Shown here: in pieces, positions 34,301-45,730 of the stretch | Layout: the number at the start of each line of letters is the position of its first letter | How positions within the stretch are numbered: position 1 is the stretch's first letter | From: Thermomicrobiales bacterium | GTDB taxonomy: Bacteria; Chloroflexota; Chloroflexia; Thermomicrobiales; UBA6265 | Length of the DNA: 64,000 bases | Assembly (NCBI GenBank): GCA_019637585.1 | Contig: JAHBVL010000012.1 | Span: forward strand, 1-64,000 | Direction: 5' to 3' | Notes under the pieces: model-generated | The model's database searches: none | What the model was told of the DNA's origin: nothing | What the model saw: only the letters and a program-made list of their open reading frames with translations | Made by a program: the position numbers and the translations under genes

Positions 34301-34705
34301 CCCCGTCTTCCCGCTCATCTGGCGACAACAGCCGATCTCGAGCACCGGGAAAACCATTCGATCGTGCAGATTGCCGGACTCGTCGTTTGCCGGCAACGAC
34401 CGGGCACCGCCAAGGAGATCACCTTCCTGCTCATGGAGGATGAGCTGGGGCTGGCCAACATCATCGTCTATCCCGATCTCTATCAGCAGAACCGGTTAGT
34501 GGTGCGCGGCGAGCCGTTCCTGCTCGTGGAAGGAAAGTTGCAGCGCGAGGAAGGGGTCATCAACGTCATTGCCCACAGGATCGCTGCACTCCAGGGAGCC
34601 CGCAGCCAGTTCAATGCTCCGCAACCGGATGTCTATGAAGACATCTTCCCGGAAACAACCGTCACCAGAGAAGCGCTCTCTCCGGCGAGTCATAACTATC
34701 GGTAG
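31313..34705 (+). CDS. dnaE2: Error-prone DNA polymerase DnaE2
   Basis: A 1130-residue C-family polymerase of the DnaE2 type. The PHP domain begins YTELHAHTAFSLLDGAS. The polymerase core has the PDIDLDFP metal motif near residue 440, GRGRGSSVSSIV and the fingers region; an OB domain lies near 960-1050. DnaE2 is shorter than replicative DnaE and does damage bypass with ImuB after SOS induction. The ATG at 31313 is preferred over the upstream Met because it begins the PHP domain. No separate LexA box is seen before it. Confidence 0.93.
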   Translation: MYTELHAHTAFSLLDGASLPEEMADRAVELGYSAMAITDHDGLYGSMEFAQKAAAAGLFPITGAELTLTDESHITLLASSKEGYANLSKLITEAHRLPPEAIRPSRFLHRDPELGIDLSMQGIGKTPPQYHPDDRVPRLDPTLLASHAEGLILLTGCRQGKVSQLVDQGRISEAAELLRTYREWLGPENVFVELQHNLVYGDTQRVRKLVALANETGLGYVATGNVHYHVQDRHRLQDVLVAIKHRTTLDNSHQLRRPNAEFYLRSPQEMTSHFADLPLSLTTTLEIAERCRDFNLAEDLKYVFPDYDTQTGETPDEMLERVCKEAFAERYKASYKKLPEAQQRLDEELEIIAHHNLSGFFLLYRDLLLLGGEIADEVRGRSSARAAAKLPPGRGRGSSVSSIVCYLIGLSHIDPVKHDLFFGRFMNKELHSIPDIDLDFPREIRERLIERVYERYGHDHVGLVCAFSTYRLRSAVRDVGKALGLPLPELDKIAKLSEPHSSKELGNELARVPGYAQRKHSPPWCYLIELAEQLSHFPRHITQHVGGMIISSEPLSNLVPIQPAAMQGRFLCQWDKDSVEDLRAVKIDFLALGMLSLVEECLELIVQQGKEPIDLSQIDFDAPEIYDMIQRGDTIGVFQIESRAQIQMLPRTGPRTLDDLVVQVAIVRPGPIIGGAVKPYVAQRRQQRQFERTSFLPIEPHYDHDSLIPVLQETHGVVLYQEQVIQVAMELAGFTAGQADQLRRSMTRKRSREAMIAMWDEFREGAAERGVSREIARTVFKKLLGFAAYGFPKAHAVAFAVLAYQSCWLKYYHPAEFTCALLNNQPMGFYPPHVLTNDAKRHGLRVFRPDINLSELRCSVEEGNAIRIGLGYVQGMGTETARSIVIERRSNGDYQSLADFLRRVPLATEAVENLVMVGAFDGFGVGRREALWQIGLFIPSKRVGTPKTDKGRQLALALPIEQDQVALKPFNSWDRMAADYEIIGLSPHYHPLGLLRPRLPAHLATTADLEHRENHSIVQIAGLVVCRQRPGTAKEITFLLMEDELGLANIIVYPDLYQQNRLVVRGEPFLLVEGKLQREEGVINVIAHRIAALQGARSQFNAPQPDVYEDIFPETTVTREALSPASHNYR

Positions 34706-34707
34706 AT

Positions 34708-34756
34708 GGGCAAAGGGCAAAGGGCAAAGGGCAAAGGGCAAAGGGCAAAGGGCAAA
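34708..34756 (+). repeat. Heptanucleotide tandem repeat (GGGCAAA)7
   Basis: Seven perfect GGGCAAA units run from 34708 to 34756, just after the dnaE2 stop and before the 3' end of the facing PIN gene. Such short tandem arrays change copy number by slippage. No coding role is likely. Confidence 0.97.
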
Positions 34757-34762
34757 GGAAAT

Positions 34763-35212
34763 CTAATCGCTGGGAGAACTGAGCACAAGAAGATCGAGGC
34801 CCTGGAACTGGGAAAATGCTGCGTCCGTCGTGACCATCTGGTAGCCACCAGCTCGCGCAAATGCCGCCAGATAGGCGTCCATCCAGAGCTTGGGTGACGC
34901 GCTGTTCCGACCCGAAAACCGTTCCCAGAGGACTTCCAGCCCCGCGGGTTCCCGCATCTGGAAAGAAATCCGGTCATCACGCAGCAACGCGTTGAAAGAG
35001 CTCCACGCCTGCTGGTTGGAGCGCGGAGCGAGCTCATAAAGGCGCATCACCGACGCCATTGTTATGAGTCGCAAGAACGACTGCTGTGTCGCCCGGCAAA
35101 AATGCACCGAACCAGGCTCGGAAATAGAGTCAAACCAGGCACTGGCAACATTGTGATGGCTATGCGAATCGACCGTTAGGGCAAGCCAGACATTGCTATC
35201 GCACAAGATCAT
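34763..35212 (-). CDS. PIN-domain ribonuclease toxin (VapC-type), second system
   Basis: A 149-residue PIN protein. Active-site acids: Asp5 in ILCDSNVWLA, an Asp near 112 in KLWMDAYLAA, and Asp129 in VTTDAAF. The expected middle Glu is not clear; a Gln stands in the ATQQSFLRL segment, as in one PIN subgroup. It overlaps its antitoxin gene by 17 bases. It should be an RNase toxin. Confidence 0.82.
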   Translation of the reverse strand: MILCDSNVWLALTVDSHSHHNVASAWFDSISEPGSVHFCRATQQSFLRLITMASVMRLYELAPRSNQQAWSSFNALLRDDRISFQMREPAGLEVLWERFSGRNSASPKLWMDAYLAAFARAGGYQMVTTDAAFSQFQGLDLLVLSSPSD

Positions 35213-35459
35213 TGACTTCCTGCTCCAGCAAGAGCTCCGACAAACGCTCTGGAGTCAGCTCTTCACCTGGTTTTGCCGGATGCCCCCCCGTGATCAATGG
35301 CAACTTCACCCGGTGGCGAATCTGCTGCTCAGCGGGAGGCTGACAAAGACCCTTCCGCAGCAATTCGGCAACCATGTCTTTGAGCTTTCGATCTTCTTCG
35401 ATCGCACGCATCTTGACTTCACGCATCAATTCGTCTGGGAGTTCGAATGTTGTCTTCAT
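35196..35459 (-). CDS. Ribbon-helix-helix antitoxin (VapB-type), second system
   Basis: An 87-residue protein. It begins MKTTFELPDELMREVKMRA, a ribbon-helix-helix start, with a second helix DMVAELLRKGL. The C-terminal part (TPERLSELLLEQEVNDLV) is acidic and likely binds the toxin. The promoter region holds a TAATAT -10 and the palindrome at 35464-35491, a candidate autoregulatory site. Confidence 0.8.
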   Translation of the reverse strand: MKTTFELPDELMREVKMRAIEEDRKLKDMVAELLRKGLCQPPAEQQIRHRVKLPLITGGHPAKPGEELTPERLSELLLEQEVNDLVR

Positions 35460-35463
35460 AGAC

Positions 35464-35491
35464 CCATATTACCATTAAACTGGTTTTATGG
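35464..35491 (-). promoter_or_regulatory. Candidate operator/promoter of the second toxin-antitoxin pair
   Basis: An imperfect palindrome has 11-base arms (CCATATTACCA and TGGTTTTATGG), matching at 9 of 11 positions around TTAAAC. It lies just upstream of the antitoxin start and contains TAATAT on the minus strand, a fair -10 box. It is AT-rich against a GC-rich background. Confidence 0.5.
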
Positions 35492-35512
35492 GCGCCAAGC
35501 ATACCTCGCCCA

Positions 35513-37180
35513 CTAAACCTCCATGACCATCGGCAACACCATTGGCCTGCGCCCGGTTTCCTTCTGCAGATACTGCTGCGCGGCGTTTCGTAGCTGGCGC
35601 GAGAGATACTGACCGTCTTCAGAGTGGTGGTCGCCGGTGTAATTGCCCAGGACGTCCACAATCCGTTGTTTCGCCGACTCCAGAAGCTCGGCCGATTCTC
35701 CGGCGTGGACAAATCCGCGCGTGACCAGCTCCGGTCCGGAGACAATCGCCCCGGTTTCCCTGTCGACTGCCACCACCGCCAGGACGATTCCATCGTCGGC
35801 GAGTACCTGCCGATCCCGCAAAACGACCTCGCCGATCTCCCCGACCGAACCACCATCGACATAGACAGGCGTGGCCGAAATATGTTCGACGATCTGAACC
35901 GAATCTGGCGTGACCTCGACGATATCCCCCACTTCGACTCTGGTGAAGCGATCGCTTCCCATACCGTGCTCCAACGCCAGATCGGCATAGAGCGCCAGCA
36001 TGCGTTGCTCGCCGTGGAAGGGCATCACATGCTGTGGACGGGTCAGCTCGATGACTTTGGAGATCTCGTCCCGGCTGCCATGCCCGGAAACATGAACCCG
36101 CGCTCTGGCGCTGTAGAGCACGTCCGCGCCCTGCCGGAAAAGACTGTCGATGATCTTGTAGACGGCAGTTTCATTGCCCGGAATCGGAGTGGCGGCGACG
36201 ATGACGGTATCCCCCTCCCCGACTTTGATCTCTTTGTGATCCCCGTTGGCAATGCGGGAGAGGACCGACATGGGTTCGCCCTGGCTACCGGTCACGATGT
36301 AGACAATGCGTCCCGGTTCGACGCTCTGAGCGTCCTTGGCATCGATCAGCACGCGGTTCGGATCGCTCAGATACCCAAGCTCCAGCGCGATCTCAGCATT
36401 CTTCACCATGCTCCGGCCCAGAATCGCCACCCGGCGGTTGTGCCGGCCCGCTGTTTCGATCACCTGCTGGATCCTGGCGATCAACGAGGCGAAGGTCGCA
36501 ATGACGATTCGCCCGCTGGCGGCGTCAAAAATCTCGTCATATGACTCCGCCAGCACCCGTTCCGACTGCGTATGTCCGGCCGCCTCGATATGGGTGCAGT
36601 CGGAAATGAGTAACCGCACCCCCTGGTCGCCATACCGCTGCAGGGCGTCCAGATCGAAATGCTGATTGTCGATCGGCGTCGCGTCGATCTTGAAGTCGCC
36701 CGTATGAACGATCAGTCCGCTCGGCGTCGAGATGGCAAACCCGACGCAATCGGGAATGCTATGCGTCACCCGGAATGGCTCGATGAGAAAGGGGCCGAGC
36801 TCAAAAATCTGATCGGCGCCCGGTTTGATCTCGTGCAGCTTGGCTTGTTCGAGGTAGCCGACTTCGGCCAGTTTTCCGGCGATCAAACCGAGCGTCAGTC
36901 TTGTCGCATAGAGCGGGCATCGAAGGTCGGGAAGCAGAAACGGCAACGCGCCAATGTGGTCCTCATGCCCATGCGTCACGATGATGCCCAGAACGCGATC
37001 GCGCCGCGCGCGCAACCAGTCGATGTTGGGCAGAACCAGATCGACCCCGGGTTGGTCTTCCGTTGGGAACCCGACCCCGCAATCGACCACGACGATGCCA
37101 TCGTCGTGATCGATCACCATCATGTTCCGGCCGATCTCGGCAGCACCGCCGAGAAACAGAATGCGCGTGGTGGTATTCAC
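35513..37180 (-). CDS. rnj: Ribonuclease J
   Basis: A 555-residue RNase J with metallo-beta-lactamase and beta-CASP domains. The metal motif is THGHEDHIGALP near residue 73; further motifs are DCTH, GSQGEPMSVLSRIA and HVSGHGSRDE. RNase J has 5' exonuclease and endonuclease activity in mRNA decay and rRNA maturation. The GTG at 37180 has AGAGGA upstream; the longer frame carries an Arg-rich leader that is antisense to the glycosylase gene end. Confidence 0.94.
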   Translation of the reverse strand: MNTTTRILFLGGAAEIGRNMMVIDHDDGIVVVDCGVGFPTEDQPGVDLVLPNIDWLRARRDRVLGIIVTHGHEDHIGALPFLLPDLRCPLYATRLTLGLIAGKLAEVGYLEQAKLHEIKPGADQIFELGPFLIEPFRVTHSIPDCVGFAISTPSGLIVHTGDFKIDATPIDNQHFDLDALQRYGDQGVRLLISDCTHIEAAGHTQSERVLAESYDEIFDAASGRIVIATFASLIARIQQVIETAGRHNRRVAILGRSMVKNAEIALELGYLSDPNRVLIDAKDAQSVEPGRIVYIVTGSQGEPMSVLSRIANGDHKEIKVGEGDTVIVAATPIPGNETAVYKIIDSLFRQGADVLYSARARVHVSGHGSRDEISKVIELTRPQHVMPFHGEQRMLALYADLALEHGMGSDRFTRVEVGDIVEVTPDSVQIVEHISATPVYVDGGSVGEIGEVVLRDRQVLADDGIVLAVVAVDRETGAIVSGPELVTRGFVHAGESAELLESAKQRIVDVLGNYTGDHHSEDGQYLSRQLRNAAQQYLQKETGRRPMVLPMVMEV

Positions 37181-37220
37181 GAAGAGTTCCTCTTTTCGCC
37201 GATCCGGCGCTCGCTGCCCG

Positions 37221-37874
37221 CTAGAAGAGCGACATCTGTTCCGGGGGCGCTTCTTTCGGGGCTTCCGGCTCCGCTTCCCGCAGGCGGTCCGCCTGCGCCT
37301 TGTCCAGAATCGACCGCAACCGGGCAAAGTCCTCCTGAATCACTGGTTTCAGATTTCCCTGGTGGAGAGCGGCGGCAGGGTGAAACATCGGCACGATGGT
37401 CCTGGCGCCGACCTTTTTCGGTTGCCCATGGATGCGCGTGATCCGCTCGCCCGGAAACCATTTCGACATCGAAAAGCGGCCGAGTGTGACGATGACCGTC
37501 GGATCGATGGAGTCGATCTGTCGCTGCAGATAGCCGCCGCAGGCGGCCATCTCGTCCGGGAGGGGATCCCGGTTGCCGGGAGGACGGCACTTCACCACAT
37601 TCGTGATGAACACATCCTCACGCTTCAGACCCGCGTGGTCGAGCAGCTCGGAGAGGAATTTTCCCGCCGCGCCGACGAAGGGGCGCCCCTGCTGATCTTC
37701 GTTCAATCCCGGACCTTCGCCGATGAACATGATCGGCGCCCGTTCTGGTCCCTCTCCCGGTACGGCGTGCGTTCGGGTTCGTGCCAGTTCACACAATTGG
37801 CAGACTCGGACTTCGGCGGCAATTTCCTCGAGCATGGCGTCCTCCAGCGGGGTTGCCCGCATGACTGCGAGCAT
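37221..37874 (-). CDS. Uracil-DNA glycosylase, family 4 (iron-sulfur)
   Basis: A 217-residue family 4 UDG, which removes uracil from DNA. Motif GEGPGLNEDQQGRPFVG near residue 53 and MFHPAA near 163 form the active site. Cysteines at 25 and 28, with later Cys in the NVVKCRPPGN and AACGGYL segments, can hold the 4Fe-4S cluster. The C-terminal 40 residues are charged. It lies between the nuclease fusion and rnj. Confidence 0.9.
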   Translation of the reverse strand: MLAVMRATPLEDAMLEEIAAEVRVCQLCELARTRTHAVPGEGPERAPIMFIGEGPGLNEDQQGRPFVGAAGKFLSELLDHAGLKREDVFITNVVKCRPPGNRDPLPDEMAACGGYLQRQIDSIDPTVIVTLGRFSMSKWFPGERITRIHGQPKKVGARTIVPMFHPAAALHQGNLKPVIQEDFARLRSILDKAQADRLREAEPEAPKEAPPEQMSLF

Positions 37875-37912
37875 GGCGGTTCGCGACGCTGGAGTATAGC
37901 CAAGTCGGCGGC

Positions 37913-42201
<4,289 letters not shown>

Positions 42202-42206
42202 ACGCG

Positions 42207-42428
42207 ATGGGTGGTTACGCGGTTCCGTCCCGCGAAGATGACCCGGTCCACACTGTCCGCACCATCGGCCGGATCTGCCAGATCATTCTTGAGCTGCGCG
42301 AAGAGTATGTGCAGCGTCCTCGCCCGGAAATCCTGGCGCAGATCGATCAGCGCCTCGAGGATCTCCTCGCTCAACAGGAGCAGCTGCGGGCGCGAATGGC
42401 GGCATCGAGTCAGCGGCCGGAGGAATAG
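42207..42428 (+). CDS. Small coiled-coil protein, unknown
   Basis: A 73-residue charged protein with a heptad-like stretch between about residues 20 and 62 (leucines in ILAQIDQRLEDLLAQQEQL). AAGGAG overlaps the ligA stop, giving a good start. It may be a small partner of ligA, but no family is recognised. Confidence 0.55.
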   Translation: MGGYAVPSREDDPVHTVRTIGRICQIILELREEYVQRPRPEILAQIDQRLEDLLAQQEQLRARMAASSQRPEE

Positions 42429-42476
42429 CGCGGTCGAGCGGGCCGCGACCAGGAAACAAACGGGAGAACCACCTTC

Positions 42477-43838
42477 ATGGCCACACGAAAACTCACGCTC
42501 GTCGGCGGCGGCGGCGTCCGGGGACCGCTCTTTGTCGAGAGCGTCATTGCTCGCGCCAGCGAGCTGGACATCGCCGAGATCGTACTCCTTGATGTCGACC
42601 AGCGACGGCTCCGGCTCCTCGGAGGACTGTCGCAGCAACTCGCCTCCGCACATGGTCTGCGCGTCACGGCCACCACCGATGCGCGGAGCGCGTTGTCCGG
42701 CGCGGATTTCGTCGTCATGACGATCCGCCCCGGCGGTGATGCAACCCGGGCATCGGACGAGCGGATCGCTCTCGCCCACGGCGTGCTCGGGCAGGAGACA
42801 ACTGGGCCTGGTGGATTCGCCATGGCCTGCCGAACGATTCCGATCATTCTCGAATACGCAGAGCTGCTCGGCGAGGTCAGTCCGGACGCCTGGTTGTTCA
42901 ACTTCACAAACCCGGCGGGACTCGTCACACAAGCATTGCGGGACAGTGGTTTCGCGCGCAGTATCGGCATCTGCGATAGCGCGAATCTGGCGCAGCACGC
43001 GGTTGCCGCGTATCACGGCGTAGCCCCCAGTGACGTGCGTCCGGAAGTCTACGGACTCAATCACCTCTCATGGGTCCGGGCGGTTCGGGATGCCAGCGGC
43101 GCCGATCTTCTCCAGCCACTGCTGCGCAATCCTGAGTTTCGCGCTGCCACCACGCAGCGATTCTTCCCCCTCGAGCTGGTCGATCTCACCGGAACATGGA
43201 TGAACGAGTATCTCTTCTACTACTACTTCGCCGAGCAGGCGGTGGAAGCGATCTCTGGCGAGGAGAGCACGCGCGGCGAAGAGATCCAGGTTCGCAATCA
43301 GCAGCTTCTCGACGATCTCGAGGCCGCATCCACCACTGGCGACGCGTCAGCGGTGCTCGATATCTATCGCCGGTACGAAAGCGATCGCCGGGGCGGTTAC
43401 ATGCACTATGCCGAACCCGAAAACGGGTCGACCGGCGAGCGCAATCTTGGCGAAGGATCAGACGGCTATGCCGGCGTGGCGCTCGACATCATCGAAGCAC
43501 TGGTCGGAGGCCCACCCCGCTACACAGCGGCCAACATTCCCCATGAGGGCAACATCGCGGACCTCGAACCCGGCGATGTCGCCGAGATCAGCGTCGTCGT
43601 CGATGCCAACGGCATCCATCCCCTGCCGATCGGGGCGATACCTACACTTCAGTCTGGTCTAATGCGCCAGGTGAAGCAGTACGAGCGACTCACGGTCGAA
43701 GCGATCCTCACCCGGTCGAAAGCGACCGCCGTCGCCGCGCTTATGTCGCATCCGCTCGTTCTCTCGTACTCCCGGGCGAGTGCGCTGGTCGACGACTACC
43801 TCGCTGCCAACCCCGAAACCATGAGCGGCTGGTCGTGA
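42477..43838 (+). CDS. Glycoside hydrolase family 4 (6-phospho-glycosidase type)
   Basis: A 453-residue GH4 enzyme. It has an N-terminal Rossmann NAD site (LVGGGGVRGP), a DVDQRRL segment, NFTNPAGL, the metal-ligand Cys in SIGICDSANL and His in YGLNHLSW. GH4 hydrolyses glycosides by NAD- and Mn-dependent redox chemistry, usually on 6-phosphosugars. Substrate preference cannot be read. It overlaps the PfkB kinase gene by four bases (GTGA), suggesting a sugar-use operon. Confidence 0.88.
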   Translation: MATRKLTLVGGGGVRGPLFVESVIARASELDIAEIVLLDVDQRRLRLLGGLSQQLASAHGLRVTATTDARSALSGADFVVMTIRPGGDATRASDERIALAHGVLGQETTGPGGFAMACRTIPIILEYAELLGEVSPDAWLFNFTNPAGLVTQALRDSGFARSIGICDSANLAQHAVAAYHGVAPSDVRPEVYGLNHLSWVRAVRDASGADLLQPLLRNPEFRAATTQRFFPLELVDLTGTWMNEYLFYYYFAEQAVEAISGEESTRGEEIQVRNQQLLDDLEAASTTGDASAVLDIYRRYESDRRGGYMHYAEPENGSTGERNLGEGSDGYAGVALDIIEALVGGPPRYTAANIPHEGNIADLEPGDVAEISVVVDANGIHPLPIGAIPTLQSGLMRQVKQYERLTVEAILTRSKATAVAALMSHPLVLSYSRASALVDDYLAANPETMSGWS

Positions 43839-44788
43839 ACCGGGAGATTCTCGTTTTCGGCGATCCCTACATGGATCACATTTTTGCCGATGTCGAACGC
43901 TGGCCCGTGCTCGGCCAGGAAGTCTTCGCTTCCACCCTCTCGTCGCAACCGGGTGGCGCCTTCATCAATTCGCTGGCCCTCCACCGGCTGGAGGTCAATG
44001 CGGCATGGGTAGCGGACCTGGGAAACGACGACGTAAGCCGCGCGATTCGTGCTGCCGCCGACGCCGAGGGAGTGAACACGGCTGCATTTCTCGAGTACGA
44101 CCATTCCCGCCGGAGAATCACTGTAGCGGTGACGCACGAAGGGAATCGCGGATTCATCTCGTTCAAGGATCCGATTGAGCCGCCAGATCTTGCCGAGATC
44201 ATTCGTCAACGCCGGCCAGGCTACGTTCATAGCTCGGGGTTGATCGTCGGCCGCCCCTGGTGTGAAATCGCCCACGCCTGCGCGGAGGTCGGCGCCCGCC
44301 TCCTGCTCGACCCGCAACACAACGAGCTGAGGATCGACGACCCCGATCTGGTGCACCTGCTGGGACACGTCGAGGTCATATTGCCCAATGTAGAAGAAGC
44401 AATGGCCATGACCGGCCAGCGCGACGCGGGCAGCGCTGCTGAAGCGCTGGGCAGATTCGTGCCGATCGTGGTGGTCAAGGATGGTTGTCGCGGCGCCCTC
44501 CTGCATCACAACGGCAAGACCGAACGGATCCCAGTGCCGATCGCGACGACCGTGGTGGACACTGTCGGCGCCGGGGATTGTTTCGATTCGGGATTCGTCG
44601 CCGCCTTCGCCCACGATCTGCCCTTGCGCGCCTGCACAGAGTTGGCGGTGATCTGTGGTTCTATCTCGGTTGGAGGGAGCGGCGGGAGCGCGTCACCCAG
44701 AGCCAGCGAGCTTGCCGTGGATTACCCGCACCTGGTGCCGTGGGCGTTGGGGAAAGAAGGCTCGATGTTGTCGGGCTCCGATGGCTGA
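43835..44788 (+). CDS. PfkB-family carbohydrate kinase
   Basis: A 317-residue ribokinase-like kinase. The N-terminal GG motif region (QPGGAFINSLALH) and the C-terminal DTVGAGDCFDSGFVAA with the catalytic Asp are clear. The start is GTG, coupled to the GH4 gene. It probably phosphorylates a sugar or nucleoside linked to the GH4 step. The 3' end touches the inverted-repeat element at 44783. Confidence 0.88.
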   Translation: MNREILVFGDPYMDHIFADVERWPVLGQEVFASTLSSQPGGAFINSLALHRLEVNAAWVADLGNDDVSRAIRAAADAEGVNTAAFLEYDHSRRRITVAVTHEGNRGFISFKDPIEPPDLAEIIRQRRPGYVHSSGLIVGRPWCEIAHACAEVGARLLLDPQHNELRIDDPDLVHLLGHVEVILPNVEEAMAMTGQRDAGSAAEALGRFVPIVVVKDGCRGALLHHNGKTERIPVPIATTVVDTVGAGDCFDSGFVAAFAHDLPLRACTELAVICGSISVGGSGGSASPRASELAVDYPHLVPWALGKEGSMLSGSDG

Positions 44789-44950
44789 AAGCCAACGGCT
44801 AACACGCCTTGTTCGGGGTGACGAATCCGTCACCGATCAATCACGGTCGCGTTGGATAGACCGCCGATTGACCCATCCTGAAGAATGGTTGCTCAGACAG
44901 CGACCTCATCGAGACGAACGAGGAGTGTTAGCCGCCGGTTTTCAACCGGT
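44783..44950. repeat. Palindromic element with inverted ends
   Basis: The left end (44783-44808, GCTGAAAGCCAACGGCTAAC...) and right end (44923-44948, reading back as ...GGCGGCTAACAC) are imperfect inverse copies of about 25 bases. They enclose about 115 bases without a gene. It resembles paired REP elements. It begins in the last codons of the PfkB gene. The interval up to pyrE (44981) has nothing else. Confidence 0.65.
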
Positions 44951-44980
44951 GGTTCCCCGCAACGACGCCCAATGTGGATG

Positions 44981-45568
44981 TCAGGATTCCGGTGCAGCGG
45001 TCGAGCCCGGTTTGACCACGGGAACACCGGCCGCGCACAGCGGACAGACATCCGGGCTCCAGGCATCGACGTTCATGCTGACCAACGGGATGAGCGGCAC
45101 ACCGGGGAATTGCACCTTCCCGGCGCTGCGATCGACGAGCACCGCCACCGCGACAACCTCGACCGGCTGTTTGGCCAGGGCGGCCAGTGTTTCGCGCACG
45201 GAGCCGCCGGTGGTCAAAATGTCATCGATGACCAGAACGCGAGAACCGGCGGCGAATGTCGTGCCTCGCTTGAACGTGCGCTCCGAACCCCCATCCGAGA
45301 CTCGTTCGGCATAAGCCGAGGCAACGCCCAGCTGCCGGGCCAACTCGAACGCCAGCAAGATGCCGCCCGTGGTCGGACCGGCCACGACATCGATACGCTC
45401 GTCCCGAAACCGGCTGGCCAGCGACCCGAGAAGCTCCGACGTCGCGGACGGGTTCCGCAACAGGTCGAATTTCTCGATGTAGCGGTCGCTGTGCAGCCCT
45501 GAGGCAAGGAGGAAATGCCCTTCCTTGAGCGCTCCGATCTCGATCAGCCGTTGTTCCAGTGGATTCAA
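44981..45568 (-). CDS. pyrE: Orotate phosphoribosyltransferase
   Basis: A 195-residue OPRT that makes OMP from orotate and PRPP. It has EGHFLLASGLHSDRY, the VVAGPTTGGILLA loop, and the PRPP motif VLVIDDILTTGGS near residue 120. The frame is open to an ATG at 45637, but the added residues are unlike the family and a TTG at 45568 with GGCGAG upstream gives the usual N-terminus. It is last in the pyr operon. Confidence 0.88.
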   Translation of the reverse strand: MNPLEQRLIEIGALKEGHFLLASGLHSDRYIEKFDLLRNPSATSELLGSLASRFRDERIDVVAGPTTGGILLAFELARQLGVASAYAERVSDGGSERTFKRGTTFAAGSRVLVIDDILTTGGSVRETLAALAKQPVEVVAVAVLVDRSAGKVQFPGVPLIPLVSMNVDAWSPDVCPLCAAGVPVVKPGSTAAPES

Positions 45569-45657
45569 TTGACTCGCCCTTCTCTCACCACCCTGGCCCA
45601 GCTCCCTAAAGGTCACTGCACAGTAGATGCAGACCATCGTGCCCTGGATCGACGTAG

Positions 45658-45679
45658 CGGTGGAGGCTTGTCTCCACCG
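45658..45679 (-). repeat. Hairpin between carB and pyrE
   Basis: CGGTGGAG pairs perfectly with CTCCACCG around a six-base loop. It follows a GTAG, like the GTAGCGGCGAGG units of the 56.5 kb array, so it may be a stray member of that repeat family. It may also trim expression of pyrE relative to carB. Confidence 0.5.
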
Positions 45680-45730
45680 GTGGCGGAACGGAGCGAAGCA
45701 ATGACGCCGCCCTCTTCACCTGAAATCACG

